A DNA stretch of 64,000 bases, taken from the NCBI RefSeq assembly GCF_014873955.1, contig NZ_JADBED010000001.1, positions 2,666,001 to 2,730,000 of the forward strand. The letters run 5' to 3'. The first letter of the stretch is position 1. Every line of letters begins with the position of its first letter. Both the position numbers and the translations under genes were made by a program. This DNA comes from Nesterenkonia lutea (GTDB taxonomy: Bacteria > Actinomycetota > Actinomycetes > Actinomycetales > Micrococcaceae). Shown here piece by piece: positions 36,478 to 45,744 of the stretch. The notes under the pieces were generated by a model, which saw only the letters and a list, made by a program, of their open reading frames with translations, had not been told where the DNA came from and ran no database searches.

Positions 36478-37638
36478 ATGCCAACTTTCGACCAGATCTC
36501 GAGCCAGCTCGAGCACCAGGCCATCGAAGTGCCCTCCTGGGCCTATGGGAATTCGGGCACCCGCTTCAAGGTCTTCGGAGCCGCCGGAACCCCGCGCAGC
36601 GTCGAGGAGAAGATCGCCGACGCCGCCACTGTGCACCGCTTCACGGGTCTGGCTCCCAAAGTGGCTCTGCACATCCCTTGGGACAAGGTCGATGACTATT
36701 CCGCGCTGCGCCGCTATGCGCAGGACCAGGGGATCGAGATCGGCACGATCAACTCCAATACCTTCCAGGACGACGACTATAAGCTCGGCGGTCTCACCCA
36801 TCACGACCCGGTGGTGCGGCAGAAGGCCATCGATCACCACCTGGAGTGCATCCGGGTGATGGGCGAGACTGGCTCTCGCGACCTCAAGATCTGGCTCGCC
36901 GACGGCTCCAACTACCCGGGCCAGGCCGACATCCGTGCCCGTCAGGACTGGCTGGCAGAGTCTCTGGCCGCCATCTACGCGCAGATCGCCGACGATCAGC
37001 GCCTGGTGCTGGAGTACAAGATCTTCGAACCGGCGTTCTACCACATGGACGTTCCCGACTGGGGCACTGCGCTGGGTCATGTGCAGGCTCTGGGCGAGAA
37101 CGCCACGGTCTGCCTGGACACCGGCCATCACGCGCCCAGCACCAACGTCGAGTTCATCGTGGCGCAGCTGCTGCGCGCCGGGAAGCTCGGATCCTTCGAC
37201 TTCAACTCGCGGTTCTACGCCGATGACGACCTGATCGTCGGCTCGGCAGACCCCTTCCAGCTCTTCCGCATCATGTTCGAGGTCATCCGCGGCGGCGGCT
37301 ACGGACCCGAGTCAGATGTGGCCTTCATGCTCGATCAGTGCCACAACATCGAGAAGAAGATCCCGGGCCAGATCCGCAGCGTGCTCAACGTCCAGGAGAT
37401 GACGGCACGCGCGCTCATGATCGACCGCGAAGCGCTCAAGGCCGCCCAGCAGGCCGGTGATGTGCTCGGCGCCCACGAGGTCTTCATGGACGCCTTCTAC
37501 ACCGATGTGCGTGCCGACCTCGCCGCCTGGCGCGAATCCCGCGGACTGCCGGCACAGCCGATGCGCGCCTTCGCCGAGTCCGGATACCAAGAGAAGATCG
37601 AAGCCGACCGCGTCGGCGGAACCCAGCTCAGCTGGTGA
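36478..37638 (+). CDS. rhaI: L-rhamnose isomerase (RhaI type)
   Basis: 386 residues with a TIM-barrel of the xylose-isomerase-like group. VPSWAYGNSGTRFKVFGAAGTPR opens the protein as in RhaI enzymes of rhizobia and Pseudomonas, distinct from E. coli RhaA. LEYKIFEPAFYHMDVPDWG, CLDTGHHAPSTNVEF and FDFNSRFYADDDL hold the metal-binding Glu, Asp and His residues. It converts L-rhamnose to L-rhamnulose. It begins six bases after the mutarotase stop and lies directly before the aldolase gene. Confidence 0.95.
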   Translation: MPTFDQISSQLEHQAIEVPSWAYGNSGTRFKVFGAAGTPRSVEEKIADAATVHRFTGLAPKVALHIPWDKVDDYSALRRYAQDQGIEIGTINSNTFQDDDYKLGGLTHHDPVVRQKAIDHHLECIRVMGETGSRDLKIWLADGSNYPGQADIRARQDWLAESLAAIYAQIADDQRLVLEYKIFEPAFYHMDVPDWGTALGHVQALGENATVCLDTGHHAPSTNVEFIVAQLLRAGKLGSFDFNSRFYADDDLIVGSADPFQLFRIMFEVIRGGGYGPESDVAFMLDQCHNIEKKIPGQIRSVLNVQEMTARALMIDREALKAAQQAGDVLGAHEVFMDAFYTDVRADLAAWRESRGLPAQPMRAFAESGYQEKIEADRVGGTQLSW

Positions 37639-37649
37639 AGGAGCTACCC

Positions 37650-39686
37650 ATGACCAACCCAATTGTCGCTGACCTCATCTCACGGTCCAACAGCCTCGGC
37701 TCGGACCCGAAGAACACCAACTACGCCGGCGGCAACACCTCGGCCAAGGGCGCGGAGAAGGATCCCGTCACCGGCGAGGACGTCGAGCTGCTCTGGGTCA
37801 AGGGCTCCGGCGGAGACCTCGGCACGCTGAAGGAGACCGGCCTGGCGACCCTGCGGCTGGACCGCATGCGCGCGCTGGTCGACGTCTATCCCGGCGTCGA
37901 ACGTGAAGACGAGATGGTCGCCGCCTTTGACTACTGCCTGCACGGCAAGGGCGGGGCGGCACCGAGCATCGACACTGCCATGCACGGCCTGGTCGACGCC
38001 GCCCATGTGGACCACCTGCACCCCGACTCCGGCATCGCGATCGCCACGGCCGCAGACGGCCCGGAGCTGACCGCAAAGATCTTCGGCGAGAAGGTCGTCT
38101 GGGTGCCCTGGCGCCGTCCCGGCTTCCAGCTGGGCCTGGACATCGCCGAGATCAAGAAGCAGAATCCGCAGGCCATCGGCTGCATCCTGGGCGGCCACGG
38201 CATCACCGCCTGGGGCGACACCTCTGCGGAGTCACAGCGCAACTCGCTGTGGATCATCGACACCGCCGCGGCGCACATCGCCGAGCATTCCACGCCCGAG
38301 CCCTTCGGCCCGGCTCTGGACGGCTACGCAGCGCTGGACGAGGCGGAGCGCCGGGCCAAGGCCGCGGCGCTGATGCCCACCATCCGTTCCATCGCCAGCG
38401 CGGACAAGCCGCAGGTCGGCCATTACACCGACGCCGAGGTTGTCCTGGAGTTCCTGGGCCACGCCGAGCACCCCCGCCTGGCCGAGATGGGCACCTCCTG
38501 CCCGGACCACTTCCTGCGCACAAAGGTCAAGCCGCTGGTGCTGGACCTGCCTGCAGACGCCTCCGTGGAGGACTCCATCGCGCGGCTGCGTGAGCTGCAC
38601 GAGTCCTACCGCGAGGACTATCAGGCCTATTACGACCGCCACGCCAACGCCGACAGCCCGGCCATCCGCGGCGCCGACCCGGCGATCGTGCTGGTCCCCG
38701 GGGTCGGCATGTTCAGCTTCGGCAAGGACAAGCAGACGGCACGGGTGGCCGGAGAGTTCTACGTCAACGCCATCAACGTGATGCGGGGCGCCGAGGGCCT
38801 CTCCAGCTACGCCCCTATTGACGAGTCGGAGAAGTTCCGCATCGAGTACTGGGCGCTGGAGGAGGCCAAGCTGGCGCGCATGCCGAAGCCGAAGCCTCTG
38901 GCCACGCGGATCGCCCTGGTGACCGGTGCCGCATCGGGCATCGGCAAGGCCATCGCCGAGCGGCTGGCCGAGGAGGGCGCCGTCGTCGCCATCGCGGACC
39001 TGAACCTCGAGAAGGCCAAGGAGGCCGCCGCCGAAATCGGCGGCCCCGACAAGGCCGTCGGCATCGCCGTGGACGTCTCCGACGAGGAGGCCGTGATCAA
39101 GGCGATCGACGAGACTCTGCTGGCCTTCGGCGGACTCGACATCGTGGTCAACAACGCCGGGCTCAGCCTCTCGAAGTCGCTGCTGGAGACCACCGCTAAG
39201 GACTGGGATCTGCAGCACAACGTGATGGCCAAGGGCTCCTTCCTGGTGTCCAAGGCCGCCGCGCGGGTGCTCATCGATCAGGACCTGGGCGGCGATGTCA
39301 TCTACATCTCCTCGAAGAACAGCGTCTTCGCCGGGCCCAACAACATCGCCTACTCCGCCACCAAGGCGGACCAGGCGCATCAGGTGCGCCTGCTCGCCGC
39401 CGAGCTCGGGGCGCACCAGATCCGGGTCAACGGGATCAACCCCGACGGCGTGGTCCAGGGCTCGGGCATCTTCGCCTCCGGCTGGGGCGCCAACCGCGCC
39501 GCGACCTACGGCATCGAGGAGAAGGACCTGGGCAAGTTCTACGCCCAGCGCACCATCCTCAAGCGCGAGGTGCTCCCGCGCAATGTGGCCAACGCGGTGT
39601 TTGCACTGGTCGGTCCTGAGCTGTCCCACACCACAGGCCTGCACGTACCCGTCGACGCCGGCGTGGCCGCCGCATTCCTGCGCTGA
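37650..39686 (+). CDS. rhaD: Bifunctional rhamnulose-1-phosphate aldolase/short-chain dehydrogenase
   Basis: 678 residues from ATG 37650 (AAGGAG seven bases upstream). Residues 1 to about 420 are a class II aldolase domain with the zinc motif HVDHLHPDSG and VLVPGVGMFSFGKD; residues 425-678 are a short-chain dehydrogenase with VTGAASGIGKA and the catalytic YSATK. The aldolase splits rhamnulose-1-phosphate to dihydroxyacetone phosphate and L-lactaldehyde; the dehydrogenase half oxidises the lactaldehyde to L-lactate. The FMN lactate dehydrogenase at 41272 can take the product to pyruvate, so the operon is complete to central metabolism. Confidence 0.95.
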   Translation: MTNPIVADLISRSNSLGSDPKNTNYAGGNTSAKGAEKDPVTGEDVELLWVKGSGGDLGTLKETGLATLRLDRMRALVDVYPGVEREDEMVAAFDYCLHGKGGAAPSIDTAMHGLVDAAHVDHLHPDSGIAIATAADGPELTAKIFGEKVVWVPWRRPGFQLGLDIAEIKKQNPQAIGCILGGHGITAWGDTSAESQRNSLWIIDTAAAHIAEHSTPEPFGPALDGYAALDEAERRAKAAALMPTIRSIASADKPQVGHYTDAEVVLEFLGHAEHPRLAEMGTSCPDHFLRTKVKPLVLDLPADASVEDSIARLRELHESYREDYQAYYDRHANADSPAIRGADPAIVLVPGVGMFSFGKDKQTARVAGEFYVNAINVMRGAEGLSSYAPIDESEKFRIEYWALEEAKLARMPKPKPLATRIALVTGAASGIGKAIAERLAEEGAVVAIADLNLEKAKEAAAEIGGPDKAVGIAVDVSDEEAVIKAIDETLLAFGGLDIVVNNAGLSLSKSLLETTAKDWDLQHNVMAKGSFLVSKAAARVLIDQDLGGDVIYISSKNSVFAGPNNIAYSATKADQAHQVRLLAAELGAHQIRVNGINPDGVVQGSGIFASGWGANRAATYGIEEKDLGKFYAQRTILKREVLPRNVANAVFALVGPELSHTTGLHVPVDAGVAAAFLR

Positions 39687-39697
39687 GTCCAGCACCC

Positions 39698-41227
39698 ATG
39701 GCAGAACAGAAGCACACGACGGCATCGAGACCGGCTGCGACGACGGCCGTGACACCGGCTGCCGGGGCCCCGGCTGTGACACCGGGTGCTGGGCCCGCGG
39801 CGACGATGCATGCCGCCGTGGACCTCGGCGCCTCATCCGGGCGCGTGGTCCTGGGTCGGGTCGGGCCGGACACGCTCGAGTTCCACGAGTCCGCGCGCTT
39901 CTCCAACGGCGTGGTTCCCATGCCCGACGGGCTGCACTGGAACCTCGTGGGCCTCTATGAGCAGGCGCTGGCCGGCCTTGGTGCCGCCGTCCGCGAGACC
40001 GGCGGGGAGCTGGCCTCCGTGGCCATCGACTCCTGGGCGGTGGACTATGGTCTGCTGGCCGGCACGGATTCGTCAAAGATGCAGCTGCTGGGCACTCCGT
40101 TCCACTACCGGGACGAGCGCACCGCAGCTGGCGTGGAGAAGGTCCACCGAAGCGTCGCCTTCGAGGAGCTCTATCGTCGGAACGGACTGCAGTTCCTTCC
40201 CTTCAACACGCTCTACCAGCTGGCCCAGGAGGGCCTGGCATCGCATGCAGATCGGCTGCTGCTGGTGCCGGACCTCCTGGGCTATTGGTTGACCGGTGAG
40301 CAGCTCACCGAGGTCACCAATGCTTCGACCACAGGCCTGCTCGACGTGCACACCAAGGCCTGGGACACGGAGCTGATGTCCCGGCTCGGTCTCTCCGCGG
40401 ACCTCTTCGCCCCGGTCGCGGTTCCCGGCGAAACGCTGGGCCAGACCCGCGCCGAACTTGCCCCACTGCTGGGCGGCAAGCAGCTGCCGGTCACCCTGGT
40501 GGGCTCCCATGACACCGCGAGCGCCATCGTGGGCACCCCGCTCTCCACCGAGGATGCCGCCTATATCTCGTGCGGCACCTGGGGACTTGTGGGCCTGGAG
40601 CTGGACAGCCCCGTGGTCACCGACGCCTCCCGCGCGGCGAACTTCACCAATGAGGGCGGCGTGGACGGCCGCACCAGGTTCCTGACCAACGTCATGGGCA
40701 CCTGGCTGCTCTCCGAGACGCTGCGCACCTGGGAGCGCGAAGAGGGGAAGAGCCAAGATCTGGTGGGTCTGCTCGACGCCGCGGCACACGTTCGCTCGGA
40801 CGCCGTCGTCGTCTTCGATGTCCAGGACGAGCGGTTCGTGGCACCGGGCGACATGCCCGCACGGATCGGGCAGCTCTGCACGGAGCAGGACCTGCCCATC
40901 CCGGCGGGAAAGGCCGAGCTGGTGCGCAGCATCGTGGAGTCCATCGCCGCCGGGTTCGCCCGAGCGCTGTCCACCGCCGGTGAACTGGCTGACCGCCGGG
41001 TCGACGTCGTCCACATGGTCGGTGGAGGTTCGCTGAACGCGCTCCTCTGCCAGGCCACCGCTGACCGCAGCGGATATCCTGTGGTCGCTGGCCCCGTGGA
41101 GGCCACCGCCATCGGCAACCTCCTCATCCAGGCCCGCACCGCAGGGACGCTCTCGGGCAGCCTCGAGGATCTGCGTGAGCTCATCATCCGCACCCATTCC
41201 CCCATCACGTACCGTCCACAGTCCTGA
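39698..41227 (+). CDS. rhaB: Rhamnulokinase
   Basis: 509 residues from ATG 39698. A FGGY-family sugar kinase: AAVDLGASSGRVVLGRV is the ATP-binding start, IDSWAVDYGLL and YRDERTAAGVEKVH are typical of RhaB, and VHMVGGGSLNALLCQATADR is the late adenosine motif. It phosphorylates L-rhamnulose. The first 36 residues are an Ala/Thr/Pro-rich extension unlike the family; ATG 39806 would remove it and give a standard N-terminus. Neither start has a good ribosome-binding site, so the choice is open. Confidence 0.93.
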   Translation: MAEQKHTTASRPAATTAVTPAAGAPAVTPGAGPAATMHAAVDLGASSGRVVLGRVGPDTLEFHESARFSNGVVPMPDGLHWNLVGLYEQALAGLGAAVRETGGELASVAIDSWAVDYGLLAGTDSSKMQLLGTPFHYRDERTAAGVEKVHRSVAFEELYRRNGLQFLPFNTLYQLAQEGLASHADRLLLVPDLLGYWLTGEQLTEVTNASTTGLLDVHTKAWDTELMSRLGLSADLFAPVAVPGETLGQTRAELAPLLGGKQLPVTLVGSHDTASAIVGTPLSTEDAAYISCGTWGLVGLELDSPVVTDASRAANFTNEGGVDGRTRFLTNVMGTWLLSETLRTWEREEGKSQDLVGLLDAAAHVRSDAVVVFDVQDERFVAPGDMPARIGQLCTEQDLPIPAGKAELVRSIVESIAAGFARALSTAGELADRRVDVVHMVGGGSLNALLCQATADRSGYPVVAGPVEATAIGNLLIQARTAGTLSGSLEDLRELIIRTHSPITYRPQS

Positions 41228-41271
41228 AGTCCCGTCTACGGTCGGAAAAGTGACCCGTCTAGGAGCATCCA

Positions 41272-42507
41272 ATGGTTCAGCGTCAACTGCCCAAGCCGCG
41301 CGACATCGCGCCGCTGATGAAGTTCAAGAAGTTCGACTTCAACGCCTCCCGCCGTCGCCTCTCGGCGGCGCTGACCATCGAGGATCTGCACAAGATCGCC
41401 AAGCGGCGCACCCCGAAGGCCGCCTTCGACTACACCGACGGCGCCGCCGAGGGCGAGTTCTCGCTGACCCGAGCCCGGGAGGCGTTCCAGGACATCGAGT
41501 TCAACCCCTCGATCCTGCGCGACGTCTCGGAGGTCGACACCTCCTGCGAGATCTTCGGCGGACGCTCCGCACTGCCCTTCGGGATCGCTCCCACCGGGTT
41601 CACCCGGCTGATGCAGACCGAGGGTGAGATCGCCGGGGCCACTGCGGCAGGGGCGGCGGGGATTCCGTTCACCCTCTCCACCCTGGGCACCACCTCCATC
41701 GAGGCGGTCAAAGAGGCGAACCCGGAAGGGCGCAACTGGTTCCAGCTCTATGTGATGAAGGACCGGGAGATCTCCTATGCGCTGACCGAACGTGCTGGTC
41801 AGGCCGGGTTCGACACCCTCTTCTTCACCGTGGACACCCCCGTGGCAGGAGCCCGGCTGCGCGATAAGCGCAACGGGTTCTCGATCCCGCCGCAGCTGAG
41901 CCTGGGCACCGTGGTCAACGCGATCCCGCGTCCCTGGTGGTGGTATGACTTCCTGACCACCCCTCCGCTGGAGTTCGCCTCGCTGTCCTCGACCGGGGGG
42001 ACCGTGGGGGAGCTGCTGGACAAGGCCATGGATCCCTCGATCAGCTTCGATGACCTGAAGATCATCCGCGAGCTGTTCCCCGGCAAGCTGGTGGTCAAGG
42101 GTGTGCAGAACGTGGAGGACGCGAAGAAGCTCGCCGATCTGGGCGTGGACGGCATCGTGCTCTCGAACCACGGCGGCCGGCAGCTGGACCGCGCGCCGGT
42201 GCCGTTCCACCTGCTGCCCGAGGTGGTGCGCGAGGTCGGCGACGACCTCGAGGTCACCATCGACACCGGGATCATGAACGGCGCCGACATCGTCGCGGCG
42301 ATGGCGCTGGGCGCGAAGTTCACGCTGATCGGGCGGGCCTACCTCTATGGGCTGATGGCCGGTGGTCGTGCTGGTGTGGACCGGACCATCGAGATCCTCG
42401 CGGATCAGGTGGAGCGCACCATGAAGCTGCTGGAGGTCCCGAACCTGGCGGAGCTGCAGCCCAAGCACGTGACCCAGCTGGAACGGCTCGTCCCCCGCGC
42501 CCGCTGA
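41272..42507 (+). CDS. lldD: FMN-dependent alpha-hydroxy-acid (L-lactate) dehydrogenase
   Basis: 411 residues with AGGAG before ATG 41272. It has the FMN-dependent hydroxy-acid oxidase barrel: [46 protein letters not shown], and the active-site [16 protein letters not shown] with the catalytic His and Arg. It oxidises L-lactate to pyruvate. Only 44 bases separate it from rhaB and no terminator intervenes, so it probably ends the rhamnose operon and consumes the lactate made by RhaD. A palindromic repeat follows immediately. Confidence 0.92.
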   Translation: MVQRQLPKPRDIAPLMKFKKFDFNASRRRLSAALTIEDLHKIAKRRTPKAAFDYTDGAAEGEFSLTRAREAFQDIEFNPSILRDVSEVDTSCEIFGGRSALPFGIAPTGFTRLMQTEGEIAGATAAGAAGIPFTLSTLGTTSIEAVKEANPEGRNWFQLYVMKDREISYALTERAGQAGFDTLFFTVDTPVAGARLRDKRNGFSIPPQLSLGTVVNAIPRPWWWYDFLTTPPLEFASLSSTGGTVGELLDKAMDPSISFDDLKIIRELFPGKLVVKGVQNVEDAKKLADLGVDGIVLSNHGGRQLDRAPVPFHLLPEVVREVGDDLEVTIDTGIMNGADIVAAMALGAKFTLIGRAYLYGLMAGGRAGVDRTIEILADQVERTMKLLEVPNLAELQPKHVTQLERLVPRAR

Positions 42508-42513
42508 CCATTC

Positions 42514-42575
42514 CTCCAGGCTGGTTGAGTCATCCGGCGGCCACGTGGGGGCCGGATTGCTCAACCGCCCAGGAG
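42514..42575. repeat. Palindromic dispersed repeat, copy 1
   Basis: An imperfect hairpin with arms containing GGTTGAG...ATCCGG and CCGGATTGCTCAACC, ending in CGCCCAGGAGG. It matches copy 2 at 43682-43741 in the same orientation, and the pair brackets the frameshifted gene. Here it also stands between convergent genes, so it can serve as a terminator. Confidence 0.8.
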
Positions 42576-42585
42576 GGACGGTGGT

Positions 42586-43559
42586 TCAGCGCTTGGACTT
42601 CCGGTACCCGGCGTTCCGTGCGGCCGACTCCGTGGCGAAGCACCGCTCGGGTTTCGTCCGCTTGTAGTAGGACCCGCTCGGCACGTGATAGATCCCCGAG
42701 CTGGCGTTGCCCTTGATCGGGTAGCCCCGGGGCAGTTGAATGATGAAGAGGACACCTTCACGCTCGTCGCCTTCTTCGCCGGAGCGGCCTTCTTCACCGT
42801 GGACGTCGACGCAGAGGTCCGGGTCAGCGTGGTGTGCCCGGACTTCTTGCCGGTCACCCGCACCGAGAGCTTCTTGCCCACGTGGGAGGCGGAGACCTTG
42901 TAGGTCCGGCTCGTCGCACCCTTGATGGCGGTGCCGTTGGCGCGCCACTGGTAGGAGAAGGCGGTCGACGGCGTCCAGGTCCCCACACTGGCAGAGAGGG
43001 TCTTCCCGCTGACGGCCGAGCCGTTCACCTTCGGGGTGGAGGCCCGCGCCACCTTCAACGTGGGCGCGGAAGTGCGGCTCACGGTGCTGTACCCGGATCT
43101 CTTCCCGGTCACCTTCACCGTGATCCGTTTGCCCTGGTGGGCGGTGCTCGGGGTGAAGGTGCTGCGGTGCCCGCCGCTGATCGCTCTGCCATCGGCGTAC
43201 CAGCGGTGGCTTCGCGAGGTCCCAGTGGTCCAGGTGCCCGGCTTCACCGTGAGCTTCGTCCCCACTGCTGCTGATCCGGAGATCTTCGGAGTCCCAGCGC
43301 GAAGAGTCTTCCCCGCTGACCGGCTGGTCGCCAGAGCGTCGCTGGGTGACGCCGACGCCGACGCCGACGCGGCACCGGTCTGCGGCGCGGTGCTCGCGAC
43401 AGACATAGTGCTCGCGACAGACGCGATGGCCGCGGACTGGGTGGACTGCGTCGTCGTCGGGAACTCTGGGGGTGGCGCGGAGGCGCCGATCAGAGTGGCG
43501 GCCAATACGGCGGTGGTCAGGACCGAGGTGATGGTCCGCCAATGCTGGGAGCTCCCCAT
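42586..43559 (-). pseudogene. Frameshifted secreted protein with Ig-like repeats and a C-terminal sunset-like domain
   Basis: From ATG 43559 the frame gives a signal peptide (VLTTAVLAATLIGASA), a Ser/Ala linker and two repeats, each with a TPKxxGSA...GKTL start and a GTWTxxTxxSxxWxADG/WRANG core, ending KVTGKRSGY or RVTGKKSGH. It then runs off into nonsense after SSSFNCP. In another frame the sequence resumes RGYPIKGNASSGIYHVP and continues to CFATESAARNAGYRKSKR, a small cysteine-containing domain seen at the C-termini of actinobacterial surface proteins. The switch is at the C4G4 run at 42725-42732; one missing C would restore a single protein of about 325 residues. It may be a real mutation, a slippage site or a sequencing error. 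Confidence 0.75.
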
Positions 43560-43867
43560 GGCATTCGTCTCCAGTGTGAGGCGTCCACTGCGCGGGACGG
43601 GGCGGCATCAGGACCCCGTCCTGAACAGAATGATCATATAGCCGGCCCGGGACGAGTCCACCTCTCGATGTGTCCCGATCGTCCTGGCTGGTTGAGCAAT
43701 CCGGTGGCTGCGTCCGGACCGGATTGCTCAACCGCCCAGGAGGGGTGGCGCGTGGGGCTGCCCCCGGGGACCTGGACCCCTCGCTGAGCCTGCCCCAGCG
43801 CGGGATCCATGCGACCATGGACAGGTCTGTTACTCCACAATTTTCGAGAGTGAGGCGGGAGCACCAC
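43560..43867. other. 308-base gap before etfB
   Basis: The gap between the start of the frameshifted gene and the start of etfB holds the second palindromic repeat (43682-43741). Upstream of it, 43560-43680 should contain the minus-strand promoter. GGCGGGAG just before 43868 is the etfB ribosome-binding site. I see no further gene and no clear promoter boxes. Confidence 0.6.
43682..43741. repeat. Palindromic dispersed repeat, copy 2
   Basis: Arms 43682-43704 and 43719-43741 pair over 23 positions with only two mismatches, around a 14-base loop. The sequence GGTTGAGCAATCCGG and its complement are shared with copy 1. It resembles a REP-like element more than an ordinary terminator, since no gene ends beside it. 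Confidence 0.8.
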
Positions 43868-44683
43868 ATGGTGAATGCACCCCTGCACATCATCACGCTG
43901 GTCAAATGGGTCCCGGACGCCCAGCTGGAGCGTCGATACAACGCCGAGGGGCGCATCGACCGCTCCGAGGGCGTGCTGAGCGAGCTGGACGAGTATCCGC
44001 TCGAGGCCGCCCTGCATATCAAGGAAGCCGCGCAGGATCGTGAGGTCCGCGTGACCGCGCTGACCATGGGCCCCGCCGGCGCCAGCACCGCGGCGAAGAA
44101 GGCCCTTCAGATCGGCGCCGACGACGCCTACCAGCTCACCGACGACGCCCTGATCGGGGCGGACATCTGGGCCACCTCGGTCGCCCTGAAGGCTGCCGTG
44201 GAGACCGCCACCGGTGCCGCGGAGTTCGAATCGGGCGAGCCCGAGTACCTGGTGCTCACCGGCATGGCCTCCGAGGAGGGCGAGTCGGGTGCAGTGCCCG
44301 CTCAGCTCGCCGAGCGTCTGGGTGCGCATGTCGTCACCTATGCCACCGCGCTGGACCTCGAGGCCGAACGCCTGGTGGTCACGCGCTCCGGCGGCACCGA
44401 GTCGCAGAAGGTCGCCGTGACCATGCCCGCGGTCGTCTCGGTCACCGATCAGGCCAATGACCCGCGATACCCCAACTTCAAGGCGATCATGGCGGCGAAG
44501 AAGAAGCCGCTGACCCGATGGACCCTCGCCGACATCGACCTGCGCCCCGAGCAGGTCGGTGCCATGGTGCGCGTGCTGCGCACCGACGCGCGGCCGCCGC
44601 GCACCGCCGGAGAGATCATCACCGATGAAGGTGACGCCGGCGTCAAGATCGTTGAATTCCTGGTGAAGGAGCGTCTGCTGTGA
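43868..44683 (+). CDS. etfB: Electron transfer flavoprotein beta subunit
   Basis: 271 residues from ATG 43868, with GGCGGGAG seven bases before. IITLVKWVPDAQLERRYNAEGRIDR opens it as in EtfB proteins; VTALTMGPAGASTAAKKALQIGADDAYQLTD and AAKKKPLTRWTLADI are further hallmarks. It binds AMP and with EtfA carries electrons from acyl-CoA dehydrogenases to the respiratory chain. It overlaps etfA by four bases and is followed by a CoA lyase and an acyl-CoA dehydrogenase, its likely electron donor. Confidence 0.95.
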   Translation: MVNAPLHIITLVKWVPDAQLERRYNAEGRIDRSEGVLSELDEYPLEAALHIKEAAQDREVRVTALTMGPAGASTAAKKALQIGADDAYQLTDDALIGADIWATSVALKAAVETATGAAEFESGEPEYLVLTGMASEEGESGAVPAQLAERLGAHVVTYATALDLEAERLVVTRSGGTESQKVAVTMPAVVSVTDQANDPRYPNFKAIMAAKKKPLTRWTLADIDLRPEQVGAMVRVLRTDARPPRTAGEIITDEGDAGVKIVEFLVKERLL

Positions 44684-45645
44684 GCAACGTACTGGTCTTT
44701 TTCGATGAGCTGGGCGAGGCGCTGAGCTCGGCCCAGAAGGAGCTGATCGCCCAGGCGGGAGCCCTCGGCGAGGTGCATATCGCCGTCGGCGCCTATACCG
44801 GCGACCCGACTCCGGCACTGGCCATCGACGGCGTCCAGGAGGTCTATCTCCCCGAGGAGAGCCTCCCCGCCCCCGAGGTCGCCGTGGTGGATCTGCTGGA
44901 GACCTCCGTGACCGAGTCCCGCGCCGTCGTCGTCCTGGGCTCCGCCACTGCTGACGTCACCGATGCGCTGGCCCGGCTCGCGGTCAGGCTGGACACCGGA
45001 CTGATCTGCGGCGCGGCCGGGATATCCGCAGACCTGGTGGTCACCAAGGGCGAGCTGGCGGGTTCGTACACGACGACGTCGCAGCTGATCTCCGCGACGG
45101 CCCCCGCCGCACCGCTGGTGGTGACCTTCAAACCGAACAACATCGACCCGCAGCGGGTCCAGACGCTCGTCACCCGCGGGGAGCAGCCCGAGGTCAACGT
45201 GCTCCCGGTCCGGCCCTCGGTCGGAGGAGTGGAGATCCTCGAACGCACTGCGATGGAGGTCTCCGCGAGGCCGCCGCTGACCGAGGCGCGCATCGTCGTC
45301 GCCGGAGGCCGTGGAACCGACGGGGACTTCACCCCGCTCGAGGAGCTGGCCGATGAGCTCGGCGCAGGCCTGGGAGCCTCCCGTGCGGCCACCGATGCGG
45401 GATGGATCGAGCATGCCGCCCAGGTCGGTCAGACCGGAGTGACGGTGTCCCCGCAGCTCTACATCTCCGCAGGCATCTCTGGCGCGGTCCACCAGCGCGC
45501 AGGCATGCAGACGGCGGGGACGATCGTGGCGATCAACAAGGATGAGGACGCACAGGTCTTCGAGATCGCTGACTTCGGCGTCGTCGGGGACCTCCACGAG
45601 GTGATCCCGCAGATGATCGAGGAGCTGCGTCGGCGCAAGAGATGA
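44680..45645 (+). CDS. etfA: Electron transfer flavoprotein alpha subunit
   Basis: 321 residues from GTG 44680 overlapping the etfB stop. The N-terminal half matches EtfA; the C-terminal FAD domain has AEAxIVVAGGRG-like EARIVVAGGRGTDGDF, GASRAATDAGWI, QVGQTGVTVSPQLYISAGISGAVHQRAGMQ and INKDEDAQVFEIADFGVVGD, all standard. Start of an operon probably including the CoA lyase and acyl-CoA dehydrogenase downstream. Confidence 0.95.
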   Translation: MSNVLVFFDELGEALSSAQKELIAQAGALGEVHIAVGAYTGDPTPALAIDGVQEVYLPEESLPAPEVAVVDLLETSVTESRAVVVLGSATADVTDALARLAVRLDTGLICGAAGISADLVVTKGELAGSYTTTSQLISATAPAAPLVVTFKPNNIDPQRVQTLVTRGEQPEVNVLPVRPSVGGVEILERTAMEVSARPPLTEARIVVAGGRGTDGDFTPLEELADELGAGLGASRAATDAGWIEHAAQVGQTGVTVSPQLYISAGISGAVHQRAGMQTAGTIVAINKDEDAQVFEIADFGVVGDLHEVIPQMIEELRRRKR

Positions 45646-45744
45646 CATCGGCCTCGGGGGCACTGCACCTGCCCACACCGACCGGCGCCTGAGCGGGCCT
45701 TCCGCCCGAGCGCCTGGACACCCACCACACCTAAGAAGAGAACC

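Noticed and set aside
38232..40076. 614-codon minus-strand frame opposite rhaD and rhaB
   Set aside because: Same antisense effect; the plus-strand products are complete known enzymes.
42508..43750. Insertion sequence between the palindromic repeats
   Set aside because: No transposase is present and no target-site duplication could be recognised; only the repeats themselves are supported.
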